The notes beneath the pieces are model-generated. The model was given only the letters and a program-made list of their open reading frames with translations, had not been told where the DNA came from and ran no database searches. Positions 20,640-31,841 of a stretch of DNA of 64,000 nt are shown piece by piece. The stretch is from Prionace glauca (Eukaryota; Chordata; Chondrichthyes; Carcharhiniformes; Carcharhinidae), in assembly GCA_037974335.1 (NCBI GenBank), contig CM075760.1, positions 15,928,059-15,992,058 on the forward strand, given 5' to 3'. Both the position numbers and the translations under genes were made by a program. Positions within the stretch are counted from its first letter, which is position 1. Every line of letters starts with the position of its first letter.

Positions 20640-21000
20640 GCCCTCTGACATAGAGAATTTCAAAGATTCACTACCCTTTGAGTGAAGCAATTTCTCCTCA
20701 TCGCAGTCCTGAATTATCAGCGTCTTATCCTGAGATTGTGCCCCGTGTTTTATATTCCCGGATCAGGGAAAATAATGTCTCAGTCTCCACCTTATCAAAC
20801 TCATAGGATCATAGAATCCCTGCAGGTTTCCAATGCTAACAATTCCTTCTCATTAAAGCTGTTGAGAATTTCTAGCATTTTCTGTTTTTGATTCAGATTC
20901 CAGCATCCTCAGATTTTGCTCTTATTTTGTCTAAAATGTGGGGATCCAAACTGCACACAATATTCCAAATGTGGTCTCAACAAAACCCTGAATAACTGTA
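20640..21000 (-). mobile_element. Decayed LINE 3' fragment
   Basis: The CTTTGAGTGAAGCAATTTCTCC segment (minus-strand RNFFTQRV equivalent) and the CAAACTGCACACAATATTCC segment (QFW/CVQ equivalent) mark a CR1-type 3' region. It is interrupted by another dispersed repeat at about 20,830-20,925. Confidence 0.6.
20830..20925 (-). repeat. Dispersed repeat, 'AATGCTGGAA' type
   Basis: GAATTTCTAGCATTTTCTG followed by GATTCCAGCATCC. It is related, inverted, to repeats at 23,010-23,160, 36,595-36,700 and 41,155-41,240 (TGCGGATGCTGGAA, CAGCAGGTCTGAAAG). Confidence 0.5.
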
Positions 21001-21540
21001 GAAAGGCTTCAAACACTTCAAAACTTAACTCCGTGCTGAAGGCTGGAAGGAGAGTTTGACAGTGGATAATTGGCACTGTGTACATTCCTGTAATCAGTAA
21101 CTGGATCAGGAAGATGAGATATCTGTGTCTCTTTGTACTGTCATCTCTAAACTCCAGTTCCTCTCAATGCCGTGTGTCATATATTAGCTTTCCCTGCTTT
21201 CCAGGCAAAGCTCGGGTTCACCAACTGTCTGTGTCTATGTCAAGTAGCTAATTGACCCTGGGAGCTGGACAGCCAGAGGGAGCTGAATGAGAGGAAGCGA
21301 CAGAAACAGAAAGAGAAGTGATATGATAGTGTTTCGTAATGATTTGTGTCAGTTGCTCTCCACGATGAATGCCTGCAGTGTGTTACCCTGTAAGTTTCAC
21401 AGAGGCCGCACTGATGAGTTTGTTGGGGGTTTGGAAACTGCAAGTGTCACGTAAGCAGCTCACTGTCTATTTCATCTTCCAGCTAAGAGGATTCGCTGTT
21501 TTCATTGGCTGAAGCAATCACTTGTGTGTGGTATAAACAC
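21001..21540. other. Intergenic, nothing recognised
   Basis: No feature could be supported. Confidence 0.4.
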
Positions 21541-21646
21541 GACAATCTGAAGGATAAACTTGCATTTGATGAATAAAAAGCCCGAAATAAAATAAAAAGC
21601 AGGCGATTCATGGATAAATTAATATTTTAAAGCGCTTTAATCAACT

Positions 21647-21718
21647 TCCATGGTGGTCTAGTGGTTAGGATTCGGCGCTCTCACCGCTCTGGCCCGGCTT
21701 CGATTCCCGGTTAGGGAA
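21647..21718 (+). tRNA. tRNA-Glu (CTC), possibly a pseudogene
   Basis: A 72-nt sequence with D arm GGTCTAGTGGTTAGGATT, anticodon loop CTCTCAC giving CTC, and discriminator A. Damage is visible: the acceptor TCCATGG pairs imperfectly with TTAGGGA (one A-G mismatch and GU pairs), the last T-stem pair is C-C, and one anticodon-stem pair is lost. It is better preserved than the copy at 2,049, but activity is doubtful. Confidence 0.65.
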
Positions 21719-22326
21719 TGTAGATTTATTGCTGTACAACAATCCTGCGTTACTTCCAGTTCTGTGGGAATCAGTGCCAGGGAGATTTCTTCTTTTGTGT
21801 CTGAATTGGAAATGTCAAATGAAAAGAACGTTAAAAAAGAGAGCGATCGGTTACAAAGCGCTGATGATACAAGATGCCGATGCGGGTTAAAATCTGGCTA
21901 TTAATGGGGTAAATATTATTTTTTCTACTGTCACAAATATCTCTCTGATCTGGGTCCAAATCTCGGGCTCAATGACAAGAACACCTTTAAGTGAATTAAG
22001 CAGTAAACTCCGTCCCCCCCGCCACCTCCAGTGAAGTGGGGCCAGTTTTCACTCAGAAACAGTAAGTGTGAGATTAACAGCGCGGGTTGGAAAAGATTCA
22101 ATTTGAGCGGTGACGCTGCCGGAGGAATGGAGAGGTGGAGTTCACCCAGAAAAGCAGCAAAGTTCAAAAACAATTGCGCCCACTGTGGGGCTGGAGCCCA
22201 TGGTCCATTAACTCTGATAAGATAATGTTGATCAGCAGAACTTCCACAAAATGGATTATCATAGGCTGATACCAACACTGCACTTTGAATTCAGTGAGCT
22301 GCAGTAACATTGAACGCAGTAGAAAG

Positions 22327-22625
22327 GGCGGCACAGTGATTAACACTGATGCCTCACAGCGCCAGGGACACAGGTTAAATTTCTCTCGTCACTGTCTGTG
22401 TGAAGCTTGCACGTTCTCACCGTGTCTGCGTGGGTTTCTTCCGGGTGCTCCGGTTTCTTTTCCAAAGACCTGTGGGTTAAGTTTAGCCATGCTGAATTGA
22501 CCCTAGTGCTGGCGGGATTAGCGGGGTAAATCTATTGGTTTACGGGAATCGGATGTGGGTGGGAATATTGTTGGCGTGGATTCAACGGGCCAAACGGCCT
22601 TCTTTTATACTGTCGAGATTCTATG
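22327..22625 (+). mobile_element. tRNA-derived SINE
   Basis: Family head (GCGGCACAGTGATTAACACTG) and body (GCGTGGGTTTCTTCCGGGTG), ending TACTGTCGAGATTCTATG. It is in the same place within the duplicated block as the SINE at 3,224, so it predates the duplication. Confidence 0.75.
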
Positions 22626-23009
22626 AGAATATATCATTCTTCATTTTGACTGGAGGAGCCAAAAAGGACAGTGCAAATATAAATTGCTGTGGGTAATTGT
22701 CGGGATTGTGGAGTGGGACAGATCTTTCTTTCTGCTGTTGAAACTGGCACCAATATCACTCATGTTTTCGATCAGAAAATAATTCCAACTCCACTTAACT
22801 TGTTTGCTATAGGAAAACAATATACCTTCATTCCCTGACCTGGAATTGTATCACTGCTGTGAAAGTGCCGAACCCCAACCAGCAGATCTCCAGGGAAACT
22901 GCCTGCAAGAATTTTAATCTAATCTGTCCATGCTAAATTGGCGTTTTATTTCTACTTCAGCATTTTCTTTTTATGTACCAGGGACAAATCTGTCTGACAA
23001 ATGCTTCTC

Positions 23010-23160
23010 GGTATAAACAAGTGTACTGCGGATGCTGGAATCTGGAACAAGAATGCTCGAAAATCTCAACAGATCTGAAAAAACCCGTGAAGAGAGAATG
23101 GAAGTAATGTTCAAAGTCTGGATGACTCTTCGTCAGAGCTGAAGACCAAGACATTTGGAA
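23010..23160 (+). repeat. Dispersed repeat, 'AATGCTGGAA' type
   Basis: GTACTGCGGATGCTGGAATC through AACAGATCTGAAAA to GATGACTCTTCGTCAGAGCT. This is a vertebrate dispersed repeat type that ends in the TTCGTCAGAGCTG motif. Class not determined. Confidence 0.5.
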
Positions 23161-23657
23161 GAGATTTATACTGTAATGGTGAGGGATATGGGTGTTGGGT
23201 GGGTGGCAAACTTATCACATATAAATACAAAAACAAAGGGAATGTAAATGGTAGTGATCATGGCTAAGAAGGGTGTTGCTGGCTGCCAATTAAGAGATCA
23301 GAATGTGGAAATGGCAGGGCAAAGGAAATGTAGGAGATGGACCGAGCGGGGTGGAGGGGGAGGGGGAGGGACGACAAGTTGGAAAATGAGATTTTAAATA
23401 ATGCAAAAATGAAAGTTAATATATATATAGAAGACATAAAACGACAAAAAGTAAATAAATAAGATAGAATGAAATAAAACAAAATAAATGAAATTGGGAT
23501 GAAGATGGAGGAGAGGAGATGATCTGAAGTTGTTAAACTCAATGATTAGTCCTGAACGCAGTAAGTGTCGAATTGGGAGATCCACTAATTGGGATAACCA
23601 CTAATAGTCACATTTCACTTCAGTTGATCATTTCACTTTTTAAAATGTGTATTCCAG

Positions 23658-23939
23658 ATCTCAGCGGGAATCCTCACTCACACCGCCAGAGGGAAAATAT
23701 GTCACTTCAAGCTGCTCCTTTACCGCCGACGCTGATTATTTATTCTGGTACCGTCAGTACCCAGGCAGACAGCCTGAGTTTGCCGTCCGCCGGGACCCAA
23801 GCGACAGTTATGAATTCAAGGCCGATTTCGCTCGGACCCGGTTTTCAGATAGAGTCCAGCAGTCAGACAGGTTGTACCGACTGACAATCTCGGAGCTGCG
23901 GTTGTCTGACACCGCGGTCTATTACTGTGCGCAGAGTCT
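23658..23939 (+). pseudogene. TCR V segment V5, damaged FR1 and no leader
   Basis: The V core is clear: first Cys in YVTSSCSF, FR2 YLFWYRQYPGRQPEFAV, FR3 ADFARTRFSDRVQQSDR, and the second Cys in LSDTAVYYC, ending CAQS. A good 23-RSS follows. FR1 between the TATTCCAG acceptor and the Cys is about eight residues shorter than in V1 or V4, and the productive frame is not the usual phase-1 frame, so a deletion or frameshift is likely. No leader exon was found in the 500 bp upstream. Most similar in FR2/FR3 to V1. Probably non-functional, though gene conversion or recombination substrate use is possible. Confidence 0.75.
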
Positions 23940-23978
23940 CACAGTGATGAGAACGAGTGAAATTCTCGTGCAAAAACT
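23940..23978 (+). promoter_or_regulatory. 23-RSS of V5
   Basis: Perfect CACAGTG heptamer (23,940-23,946), 23-nt spacer, GCAAAAACT nonamer (23,970-23,978). Confidence 0.87.
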
Positions 23979-24099
23979 GCCGCGGGTTTCTGGGTCACAG
24001 CTGCTGTCTGCTGAGGACTGTTTACAGCAGCCAGTTACACACTGACACTGGAATACGTTTCTGTGCACAAAGACCCAGAGAACAATTAGCAGAAATGCC

Positions 24100-24727
24100 A
24101 TCAGAAACGGCACAAACCGAACATTCTTTCTGCCTGATTATTGCATTCACGTCGTGGCTGCAAAACTGGCTGCCCACCAGTCACAACACAAACTCCCGTT
24201 AGTTTCCTGAAATTAGCTCTGTCGATGCAGTGAAATAGGGTTATCGGAAAGTAACACTGTTTAAAATATCAGTCTGCAATGGAAACAGGCTTACGCCAGG
24301 TGAAAATGTTGATAATTAAATGAAACGTGTTAATTGTTCCTCACTGTTACAGAGGTGTGGAAATATTAACCAAACATACCGCTAAAAAGCAGTTGGTTCT
24401 GAGCCTTGCTGCCACCTTGTGGGAGAGTTCAAAATTTCTACCTGTAATGTTCAGTTCCATTCAGAACAGAATTGCTCTGGAATTCTTTTTACAAGCAATT
24501 CAACAGATTACACAAAACTATCTTGTCAGTAAATATTGCGTTGTTCGATGTAAATACTGTACTGAACTTTACTCTGTGGTCTATTTTCCTATTGTAATTT
24601 ATGTTTCACGTATTCATTTATGAAACAATCCCCTTGTTTCGATTACTGCCTTGGTTAACAACTGTCCAGACCGTATTTCTTCTCACAGCCTACAAACCAT
24701 ATAAAAACAACTCTTTTTTGAAAAAAA
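24100..24727. other. Intergenic, nothing recognised
   Basis: No supported feature, apart from a possible V 3'-end scrap just before it (see rejected items). Confidence 0.4.
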
Positions 24728-24985
24728 ATATTAGTCACAAGTAGGCTTACATTAACACTGCAATGAAGTTACTGTGAAATTCTCCTCGTCGCCTGTTCAT
24801 GACAATGCATCCAACCAGCACGTCTTTCAATCTGTGGGAGGAATTTGGAGCACCCGGCGGAAACCCACACAGGCACGGGGAGAATGTGCAAACTCCACAC
24901 GGACAATGATCCAGGCCAGGAATCAAACCCATGTCACTGGCGCTGTGAGGCAACAATGCCACAATGCCACCCCTGTAATTGCAGC
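24728..24985 (-). mobile_element. tRNA-derived SINE, second 3'-tail type
   Basis: The minus strand reads from a tRNA-like head through CGCCGGGTGCTCC to a tail containing CAGTAACTTCATTGCAGTG. That tail type is shared with the copy at 44.5 kb and differs from the CTGTAGGGTTCTATG tail type. Confidence 0.7.
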
Positions 24986-25047
24986 AAATACATATCACTC
25001 ACAATTTCATCACATAATATTGAGCATCGCCATAGAAGTTCCATAGA

Positions 25048-25336
25048 CCCCTACAGTGCAGAAAGAGGCCCTTCGGCCTAGCGAGTCTGCACCGAACACC
25101 ATCCAACCCAGGCCCTACCCCCATATACTATACCCACTAATCCCTCGACTAAGGGGAAATTTCTTAGCATGGCCAATCAACCTAACCCACAGCTCTAAGG
25201 ACTGTGGGAGGAAACCCACGCAGACACGAGGAGAATGTACAAACTCCACACAGACAGTGACCCGAGCCGGGAATCGAACCTAGATCCTGAAGTTGTGAAG
25301 CAGTAGTGCTAACCACTGTGCTACCGTGCCGCCCAG
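25048..25336 (-). mobile_element. tRNA-derived SINE, inverted
   Basis: Full-length in reverse: GGGCGGCACGGTAGCACAGT at the 25,336 end and CACTGTAGGGGTCTATGGAA at the 25,048 end. It lies immediately upstream of an L2-like LINE. Confidence 0.85.
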
Positions 25337-25349
25337 GTAGCAATGAAGT

Positions 25350-26690
25350 TACACTCAAATCGTGTTCATGTGGACTGTTGGCTGGTGGCTCTGACATTCA
25401 TCTTATGAAGTGTTTCGAAAAGTTAGTCACGGCACGAATCAATTCCAGCCTGGATCCACTGCAGAATGCATACTGCCACAACAGGTCCACAGCAGACAGC
25501 ATTCCCTGCCCCTGTGCTTAACCCTGGAACACCTAGATAACACATTCACCTATCTCAGACTCCTATTCATTGACTACAACACAGCCTTCAACACTATTAT
25601 TCCCACCAAACTCATCTCCAAACTCCATGTCCTGGGCCTCGGGATCTCCCTTTGCGGCTGGATCCTGAACTTCCTAACTCACAGACCATAAACAGTAACG
25701 ATCGGCAACAACGCCTCCTCCACAATCATCTGCAACTCCACTGCCCCACAAGGCAGTGTCCTCAGCCGCTCTTTGTACACCTGTGTGGCCAAATTCCCCT
25801 CCAACATGATTTTTAAGTTTGCTGATGACACCACCGTAATGGGACGGATCTCAAACAATGACGAGACAGAGTACAGGAATGAGATAGAGAATCTGGTGAA
25901 CTGGTGCAGCAACAATAATCTCTCCCTCAATGTCAACAAAACGAACGAGATTGTCATCGACTTCAGAAAGTGTAAAGATCATGCCACTGTCAACATCAAT
26001 GGGAATGTAGGAAGTGTCGAGATCTTCAAGCTTTTAAGTGTCCAGATCACCAACAACCTGTGCTAGTTCCCCACCCCTCCCCCCCCCACCACCACACCCC
26101 CATGCCGACACTATAGTTAAGAAAGCCCACCGAAGCCTCGACTTTCTCAGAAGAATAAGAAAATTTGGCATGTCAGCTACGACTCTCACCAACTTTTACA
26201 GATGCACCATAGAAAACATTCTTTCTTGTTGTATCACAACTTGGTATGACTCCTGCTCTGCCCAACAAAACAAAAGGAACTGCAAAAGGATTTGAATGTA
26301 GCCCAATCCATCAGGCAAACCAGCCTCCCCTCCATTGGCTCTGACTGCATTTCCCACTGCCTCGGCAAAGCAGCCAGCATCATTATGGACCTCACGCACC
26401 CCGAACATTCTCCCTTCCACGTTCATCCTTCAGGAAGAAGATACAAAAGTCTGAGGTCAGGTACCAACCTGCCAAGGAACAGCTTCTTCTCTGCTGCTGT
26501 CAGACTTTTGAATGGACACACCCTGCAATATGTTGATCTTTCTCGACAAGTTCGCTATGACTGTAACACTACATTCTGCACTGTCTCATTTCCTTCTCTA
26601 TGAACGGTATGTTTTGTCTGTATAGCGCAAGAAACAATGCTTTTCATTGTATGTTAATACGTATAACAACATTAAATCAAATCAAAATTT
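25350..26690 (+). mobile_element. L2-like LINE fragment (reverse transcriptase)
   Basis: Encodes, in several frames, [39 protein letters not shown], the catalytic motif KFADDTTVMG, LVNWCSNNNLSLNVNKT and TNFYRCTIENILSCCITTWY. It ends GTATAGCGCAAGAAACAATG with an AAATCAAATC tail, typical of L2/Maui elements. 5'-truncated, with frameshifts and stops, so inactive. Confidence 0.8.
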
Positions 26691-26699
26691 GAGATTTTT

Positions 26700-27943
26700 A
26701 CCCTTTGAGCAACAGGAGATAGATTGGCGAAGGAACTCAGGAAAGCTTTAATAAGTTTTAGATATCTATAAAAGATGAGGCTGAGTTTAACTGGCACACT
26801 TTTGCTTTCCATTCAGTCTTGGGTACACGTAGACACTCGATCACTTCCTTCTCTCCTTGTAACCCTGCTTCCCTCTGGACAGGAGTCATTTGTTGTGCAA
26901 CTTGCTCAATGAAAGCTTCTGCTACCGCATTCATTCCAAAAAACAACCCACGGCGTGATCAATGAAGTTACTGCAATTTGATTGGCCTAAGTGAGGCTAA
27001 TTCTTAGTTGGCTGAAGGGGTGCGTGATCAGCCTGTAACTGAACACAGTGGGCATCATAAATTTCAACTTGTTTTCTCGATGGTGTTGGTCATTTGCTGA
27101 CGCTATTTCCCATTAATAGAGACATCACAGAGTCATAGAGTCATTGTACCCTGACCGGCCGTCTAAGGTGTCATTTACTCATGGAACTATCCTTGTCATT
27201 AAGAAATGTTTTGCTATCTATATCGCTATTTGTTCAGGATGGAATATATATAAATTATATGTACAATGGATAAAAATTAAAAATGCATATCTACAATTCC
27301 TTTCCAGAATGCTCACAAACCAATGATGAAGGAAGCAGTAAATGCTAAAATCCAGCTCGATTATCGACTTTGCTGCCTCAGAATTTAGAGACGGCGTTAG
27401 GGTTATGTGAAGTAGATTTACTGGTATGGAATCATAGATGTTGGACATCAAACATAGGCAATGACTAGATGTGCTAAGATTATTTTCATTTGAGCAAAAG
27501 AGGATTGAGAGGAAATTCAGCAGAACTGATGAAAATCATAAGGGGTGTAGACTGTGCAGATGAGAAACACATGCTTCAATTGGGACAAAACGTTTAATTA
27601 GGATGTCACTGTTGTAATCTGATTGAAAAAAGAGTGAGACTGGAGATGGCTCTTTTTAATGTACTTGAAATGATTTGCTCGGAAGAGTAGTCGAAACAGA
27701 TTGAATAGTACCAATCGAAATCGATTAATATATTCTAAAGGAACAAATTTGTTCCAATTTTGGGAGGGAAATGCAGAATCCGTAGCGAAATCGATAGATG
27801 TCTCAAAGAGCTTTATTAGTAACGCAGTTAATGAGACATTTCCTAAGAAGAGTACTAGTGTGATTCAGTTCAAAGGAAGTGGAAGTTTGCAACCTCCTTC
27901 TAACCACAATGAAACTCATCGGGTGCCAAAACAGGCCGCAGTC
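26700..27943. other. Intergenic, nothing recognised
   Basis: AT-rich sequence without a supported gene or repeat family. Confidence 0.4.
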
Positions 27944-27982
27944 AGTTTTTGTATGAGAGAATCATTGAGTTCTATCACTGTG
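27944..27982 (-). promoter_or_regulatory. 23-RSS of V6
   Basis: CACAGTG heptamer (27,982-27,976), 23-nt spacer, ACAAAAACT nonamer (27,952-27,944). This is among the best RSSs in the window. Confidence 0.9.
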
Positions 27983-28296
27983 TCAAACTGATCTTGCGAA
28001 TCCACAAATGTACAGTGCAGTGTCACTCAGCTGTAGAACAGTGACTGTTAAAGTTGATAATTTTGTGAATTTGTTTAGTTCAGAGGTGAACCGATTTCCG
28101 ATATTTTTGGCTTTTCCCGAACTGCCACTGACACTTCTCCACACAATCATCTCCGGGGCTTCGCCTGGATACTTCCGGTACCAGTACAGATCATACCAGC
28201 TTGCTGTTGTCGAATAGTTACATTCAGTTCGGAAAGTCTGTCCCATTTTCAGAATGACTGATGACGAATCTTGGGACACAGAATCTTGGCTGGTAC
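27983..28296 (-). CDS. TCR alpha/delta-type V segment V6, V exon
   Basis: Variable exon entered by AACTAG. The mature start is GTSQDSVSQDSSSVILKMG, with the first Cys in FRTECNYS, FR2 YDLYWYRKYPGEAPEMIVW, FR3 NRFTSELNKFTKLSTLTV, and the second Cys in LSDTALYICGFAR. YIC replaces the usual YYC. The last codons read SV then TGA right against the heptamer; that stop lies in the part normally trimmed at joining, so it need not inactivate the segment. The RSS is excellent and an octamer-like site lies upstream. Likely functional. FR2 with KYPGEAPEMI resembles V3 (SPGEAPKHL), suggesting they form one subgroup distinct from V1/V5. Confidence 0.85.
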
Positions 28297-28398
28297 CTAG
28301 TTAATAGATTGAAAGAACAGCTTCAAGTTAATGGTGAATTATTAAGAACGAATACTTTTGTTCAAACGTTTGTAGCAGAACAGCCCGTGGACACTTAC

Positions 28399-28447
28399 CG
28401 AATGCTAAGTAGGTGAGGGTAATTGAAAAGAAGAATTTGAAATGCAT
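28399..28447 (-). CDS. TCR V segment V6, leader exon
   Basis: ATG at 28445-28447 encodes MHFKFFFSITLTYLAF plus one base (49 nt), followed by a GTAAGT donor. Hydrophobic, phase 1, with a 102-bp intron to the V exon. Confidence 0.82.
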
Positions 28448-28638
28448 GATATCAAGCAATCCCAGTCACAATATACCTCTCCAATTTGATTTGACTACCA
28501 AGATTCTCTGCTTTGCAGGAAAGCCGATGGAGTGTCTTGTATCTTATACTGAGAAGGTCGCAGTAATATTTGCCAGTGAGAAATCGAATGTGCCGGTTTA
28601 AACAAATCAGCAGCATCCAAGAGCCGCCTCTGAAATGA

Positions 28639-28646
28639 ATTTGCAT
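28639..28646 (-). promoter_or_regulatory. Octamer-like site upstream of V6
   Basis: The minus strand reads ATGCAAAT, the classical Oct-factor octamer of immunoglobulin V promoters, about 190 bp before the V6 ATG. Function is inferred from position only; an 8-bp match can occur by chance. Confidence 0.35.
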
Positions 28647-29082
28647 ATGAAAGGAAAGAGGGGGGAGCAAGTTTGATTGGATGAAAATACAAGGCATGTT
28701 AATTAATTCCCGGGATGTTGTTCTCGTTGGTGTTTCCTCACTTATTTCAAAACAAAATCCCAAAAGGGAGACTTCAACCCGATGGACACATGGCTCTTAT
28801 TAAATATTTGATACAATGCCCCAGCAAGATATTTAGTTTTATAGGGTAAACAAGGATAACCGATAAGTTGCATCTTGCCAGCACACGCATAGAACATAGA
28901 ACAGAGAACATTACAGCGCAGAACAGGCCCTTCGGCCCACGATGTTGCGCTGACCAGTTACAAAAACAATGACCCACTAACCTAAACCAATCCCTTTTTG
29001 TCCATAAGCCTATCCACGGATCTCTTAAAAGCCCCCAAACTAGGCGCATTTACAACTGCAGCAGACAGGACATTCCAATCCC

Positions 29083-31272
29083 TCACCACCCTCTGGGTAA
29101 AGAACCTACCCCTGACATCCGTCCTTTACTACCACCCCTTAATTTAAAACCATGCCCACTCGTGCTAGATTTCTCCATCAGAGGAAAAAGGCTATTACAA
29201 TCCACCCTATCTAAACCTCTAATCATCTTATATGTTTCAATAAGATCCCCTCGCAGCCTCCTCCTTAACAGCGAAAAAATCCCGAAATCCCTCAGCCTCT
29301 CCTCATAGGACCTCCCCTCCATACCAGGCAACATCCTGGTAAACCTCCTCTGCACCTTCTCCAAAGCCTCCACATCCTTCCTGTAATGTGGGGACCAGAA
29401 CTGCACACAGTACTCCAAGTGCGGCCGCACCAGGGTTGTGTACAGTTGCAACATGACGCTGCGACTCCTAAATTCAATCCCCCTACAAATAAACGCCAAG
29501 ACACCGTATGCCTTCTTAACAACCTTATCTACTTGACTCCCAACTTTCAGGGATCTATGTACACATACACCTAGATCACTCTGCTCATCCACACTATTCA
29601 AAGTCCTCCCGTTAGCCCTATACTCGACACATCTGTTATTCCTACCAAAGTGAATTACCTCATACTTCTCCGCATTAAACTCCATCCGCCACCTCTCGGC
29701 CCAGCTCTGCAACCTGTCTAAGTCTTCCTGCAAACTATGACACCCTTCATCACTATCTACCACACCTCCGACTTTGGTGTCATCAGCAAATTTACTAATC
29801 CACCCAACTATACCCTCATCCAGATCATTAATAAAAATTACAAACAGCAATGGCCCCAAAACAGATCCCTGAGGCACACCACTTGTAACCGAACTCCATG
29901 ATGAATATTTACCATCAACCACCACCCTCTGTCTCCTATCCGCTAGCCAATTCCTGATCCAATTCCCTAGATCACCCCCAATCCCATACATCTGCATTTT
30001 CTGTAGAAGCCTACCATGGTGAACCTTATCAAACGCCTTACTAAAATCCATATACATCACGTCCACTGCCTTACCTCCATCCACCTCTTTGGTCACTTTC
30101 TCAAAAAACTCAATAAGGTTAGTAAGGCACGACCTACCCGCCACAAAACCATGCTGACTATCTCCAATCAATTCATTACTCTCCAAATAACTATAAATCC
30201 TATCCCGAATAATTTTTTCTAAAACCTTGCCCACAACAGAAATGAGACTCACCGGTCTATAATTCCCGGGGAAGTCTCTGTTCCCCTTCTTAAACAATGG
30301 GACAACATTCGCTAACCTCCAATCTTCCGGTGCTATACCAGAGGCCAACGACGACCTGAAGATCAGAGCCAGAGGCTCTGCAATCACTTCTCTTGCCTCC
30401 CAGAGAATCCTGGGGTAAATCCCATCCGGACCAGGGGACTTATCTATTTTCAGACCCTCCAGAATATCTAGCACATCCTCCTTATCAACTGCAACACTGT
30501 CAATTCTACTCTCCTGCAATCTAGTGTCCTCCTCAGCTATATCCATGTCCCTCTGCGTGAACACCGAAGAGAAATATTGTTTCAATGCCTCTCCAATCTC
30601 CTCCGGTTCCACACATAACTTCCCTCTGCTGTCTATAACTGGCCCTAAACTTGCCCTAACCAACCTTCTGTTCTTGACATCCTTATAGAACGCCTTAGGA
30701 TTCTCCTTAACCCTATCAGCCAAAGTCTTCTCATGTGCTCTTTTAGCCCTTCTTAGCTCACTCTTCAACTCCCTCCTAGCCAATCTAAAGTTTTCTAGTG
30801 CACTACCCGAGCCCTCATGTCTCATCCGAACATAAGCCTCCTTTTTCCTCTTAACCAACGAGAAAACTTTTTTGGTGCACCACGGTTCCCTAGCCCTACC
30901 AATTACTCCTTGCCTGACAGGGACATACCTATCACGGACTCGCAGTAGCTGCTCCTTGAAAAAACTCCACATTTCAGACGTTCCCAGTCCCTGTAATCTC
31001 CTAGTCCAACCTATGCTTCCTAATTCTCTTTTAATAGCCTCATAATTACCCTTGCCCCAGCTAAAACTACTGACCCGAGGTTCATGCCTATCCCTTTCCA
31101 TCACTAAGGTGAACATAATCGAATTGTGGTCACTATCACCAAAATGCACACCAACTTCCAAGTCTAGCACCTGGTCTGGCTCATTTCCCAGCACGAAATC
31201 CAATATAGCCTCACCTCTAGTTGGACTACCTACGTACTGAGTTAAAAAAACCTTCCTGCACGCATTGTACAA
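29083..31272 (-). CDS. LINE ORF2, reverse transcriptase portion
   Basis: A 729-residue open frame covering the C-terminal end of the AP endonuclease (VGVHFGDSDHNSIMFTL), a linker, and the complete reverse transcriptase. RT blocks seen: [94 protein letters not shown] and the catalytic SKFADDTKVGG. The C-terminal region RFTRMLPGMEGRSYEERL is the part most often left in truncated copies here. The endonuclease N-terminus is in another frame, so the protein is incomplete. The long open RT suggests a fairly recent insertion. Confidence 0.85.
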   Translation of the reverse strand: MYNACRKVFLTQYVGSPTRGEAILDFVLGNEPDQVLDLEVGVHFGDSDHNSIMFTLVMERDRHEPRVSSFSWGKGNYEAIKRELGSIGWTRRLQGLGTSEMWSFFKEQLLRVRDRYVPVRQGVIGRAREPWCTKKVFSLVKRKKEAYVRMRHEGSGSALENFRLARRELKSELRRAKRAHEKTLADRVKENPKAFYKDVKNRRLVRASLGPVIDSRGKLCVEPEEIGEALKQYFSSVFTQRDMDIAEEDTRLQESRIDSVAVDKEDVLDILEGLKIDKSPGPDGIYPRILWEAREVIAEPLALIFRSSLASGIAPEDWRLANVVPLFKKGNRDFPGNYRPVSLISVVGKVLEKIIRDRIYSYLESNELIGDSQHGFVAGRSCLTNLIEFFEKVTKEVDGGKAVDVMYMDFSKAFDKVHHGRLLQKMQMYGIGGDLGNWIRNWLADRRQRVVVDGKYSSWSSVTSGVPQGSVLGPLLFVIFINDLDEGIVGWISKFADDTKVGGVVDSDEGCHSLQEDLDRLQSWAERWRMEFNAEKYEVIHFGRNNRCVEYRANGRTLNSVDEQSDLGVCVHRSLKVGSQVDKVVKKAYGVLAFICRGIEFRSRSVMLQLYTTLVRPHLEYCVQFWSPHYRKDVEALEKVQRRFTRMLPGMEGRSYEERLRDFGIFSLLRRRLRGDLIETYKMIRGLDRVDCNSLFPLMEKSSTSGHGFKLRGGSKGRMSGVGSLPRGW

Positions 31273-31841
31273 AAACTGACCCCTCTAACGAGCTAGAGCT
31301 ATAACAATTCCAGTCAATATTAGTAAAGTTAAAATCCCCCATAACAATTACCCTATTACTTTCACTCCTAACCAGGACCATCTCCGCAATCCTTTCCTCA
31401 ACCTCTCTAGAACTTTTAGGAGGTCTATAAAAGGCTCCCGACAGGGTGACCTCTCCTCTCCTATTTCCATACTACCTCAACAGACAAGTCCTCATCAAAC
31501 TTCCTCTCTGACACTGTGATACAATCCCTGACCAATAATGCTACCCCTCCCCCCTCCTACCTGCTTCTCTACTCCGACTAAAACATTTGAACCCCGGGAC
31601 CTGCAACAACCATTCGTGCGCCTGCTCTATCCACGTCTCTGAAATGGCCACAACATCGAAGTCCCAGGTACTGATCCACGCTGCAAGTTCATCCACTTTA
31701 TTGCGAATAGTCCTCGCATTAAAGTATACACATTTCAAACCCTGCTCCACCCCACCCCTGCGATGCTCTGCATTGCAGTCCCCATCTATGCCCCCCTCAC
31801 TTTCAACCCCTCTACTCAGGATCCCACCCCGCCCCTCCGAA

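Larger units (their letters stand above)
21541..22700 (+). repeat. Duplicated tRNA-Glu/tRNA-Lys block, copy 2
   Basis: Shorter copy of 1,961-4,340 without the CR1 insertion. It contains tRNA-Glu, a tRNA-Lys relic (about 22,176-22,225, where GCGCCCACTGTGGGGCTGG corresponds to the inverted 3' end of tRNA-Lys) and a SINE. Confidence 0.6.

Noticed and set aside
24030-24085. Possible V 3'-end scrap (HTDTGIRFCAQRPRE) after V5
   Set aside because: Resembles DTAVYYCAQR, but there is no matching FR1-FR3 and no heptamer-23-nonamer at the right place.
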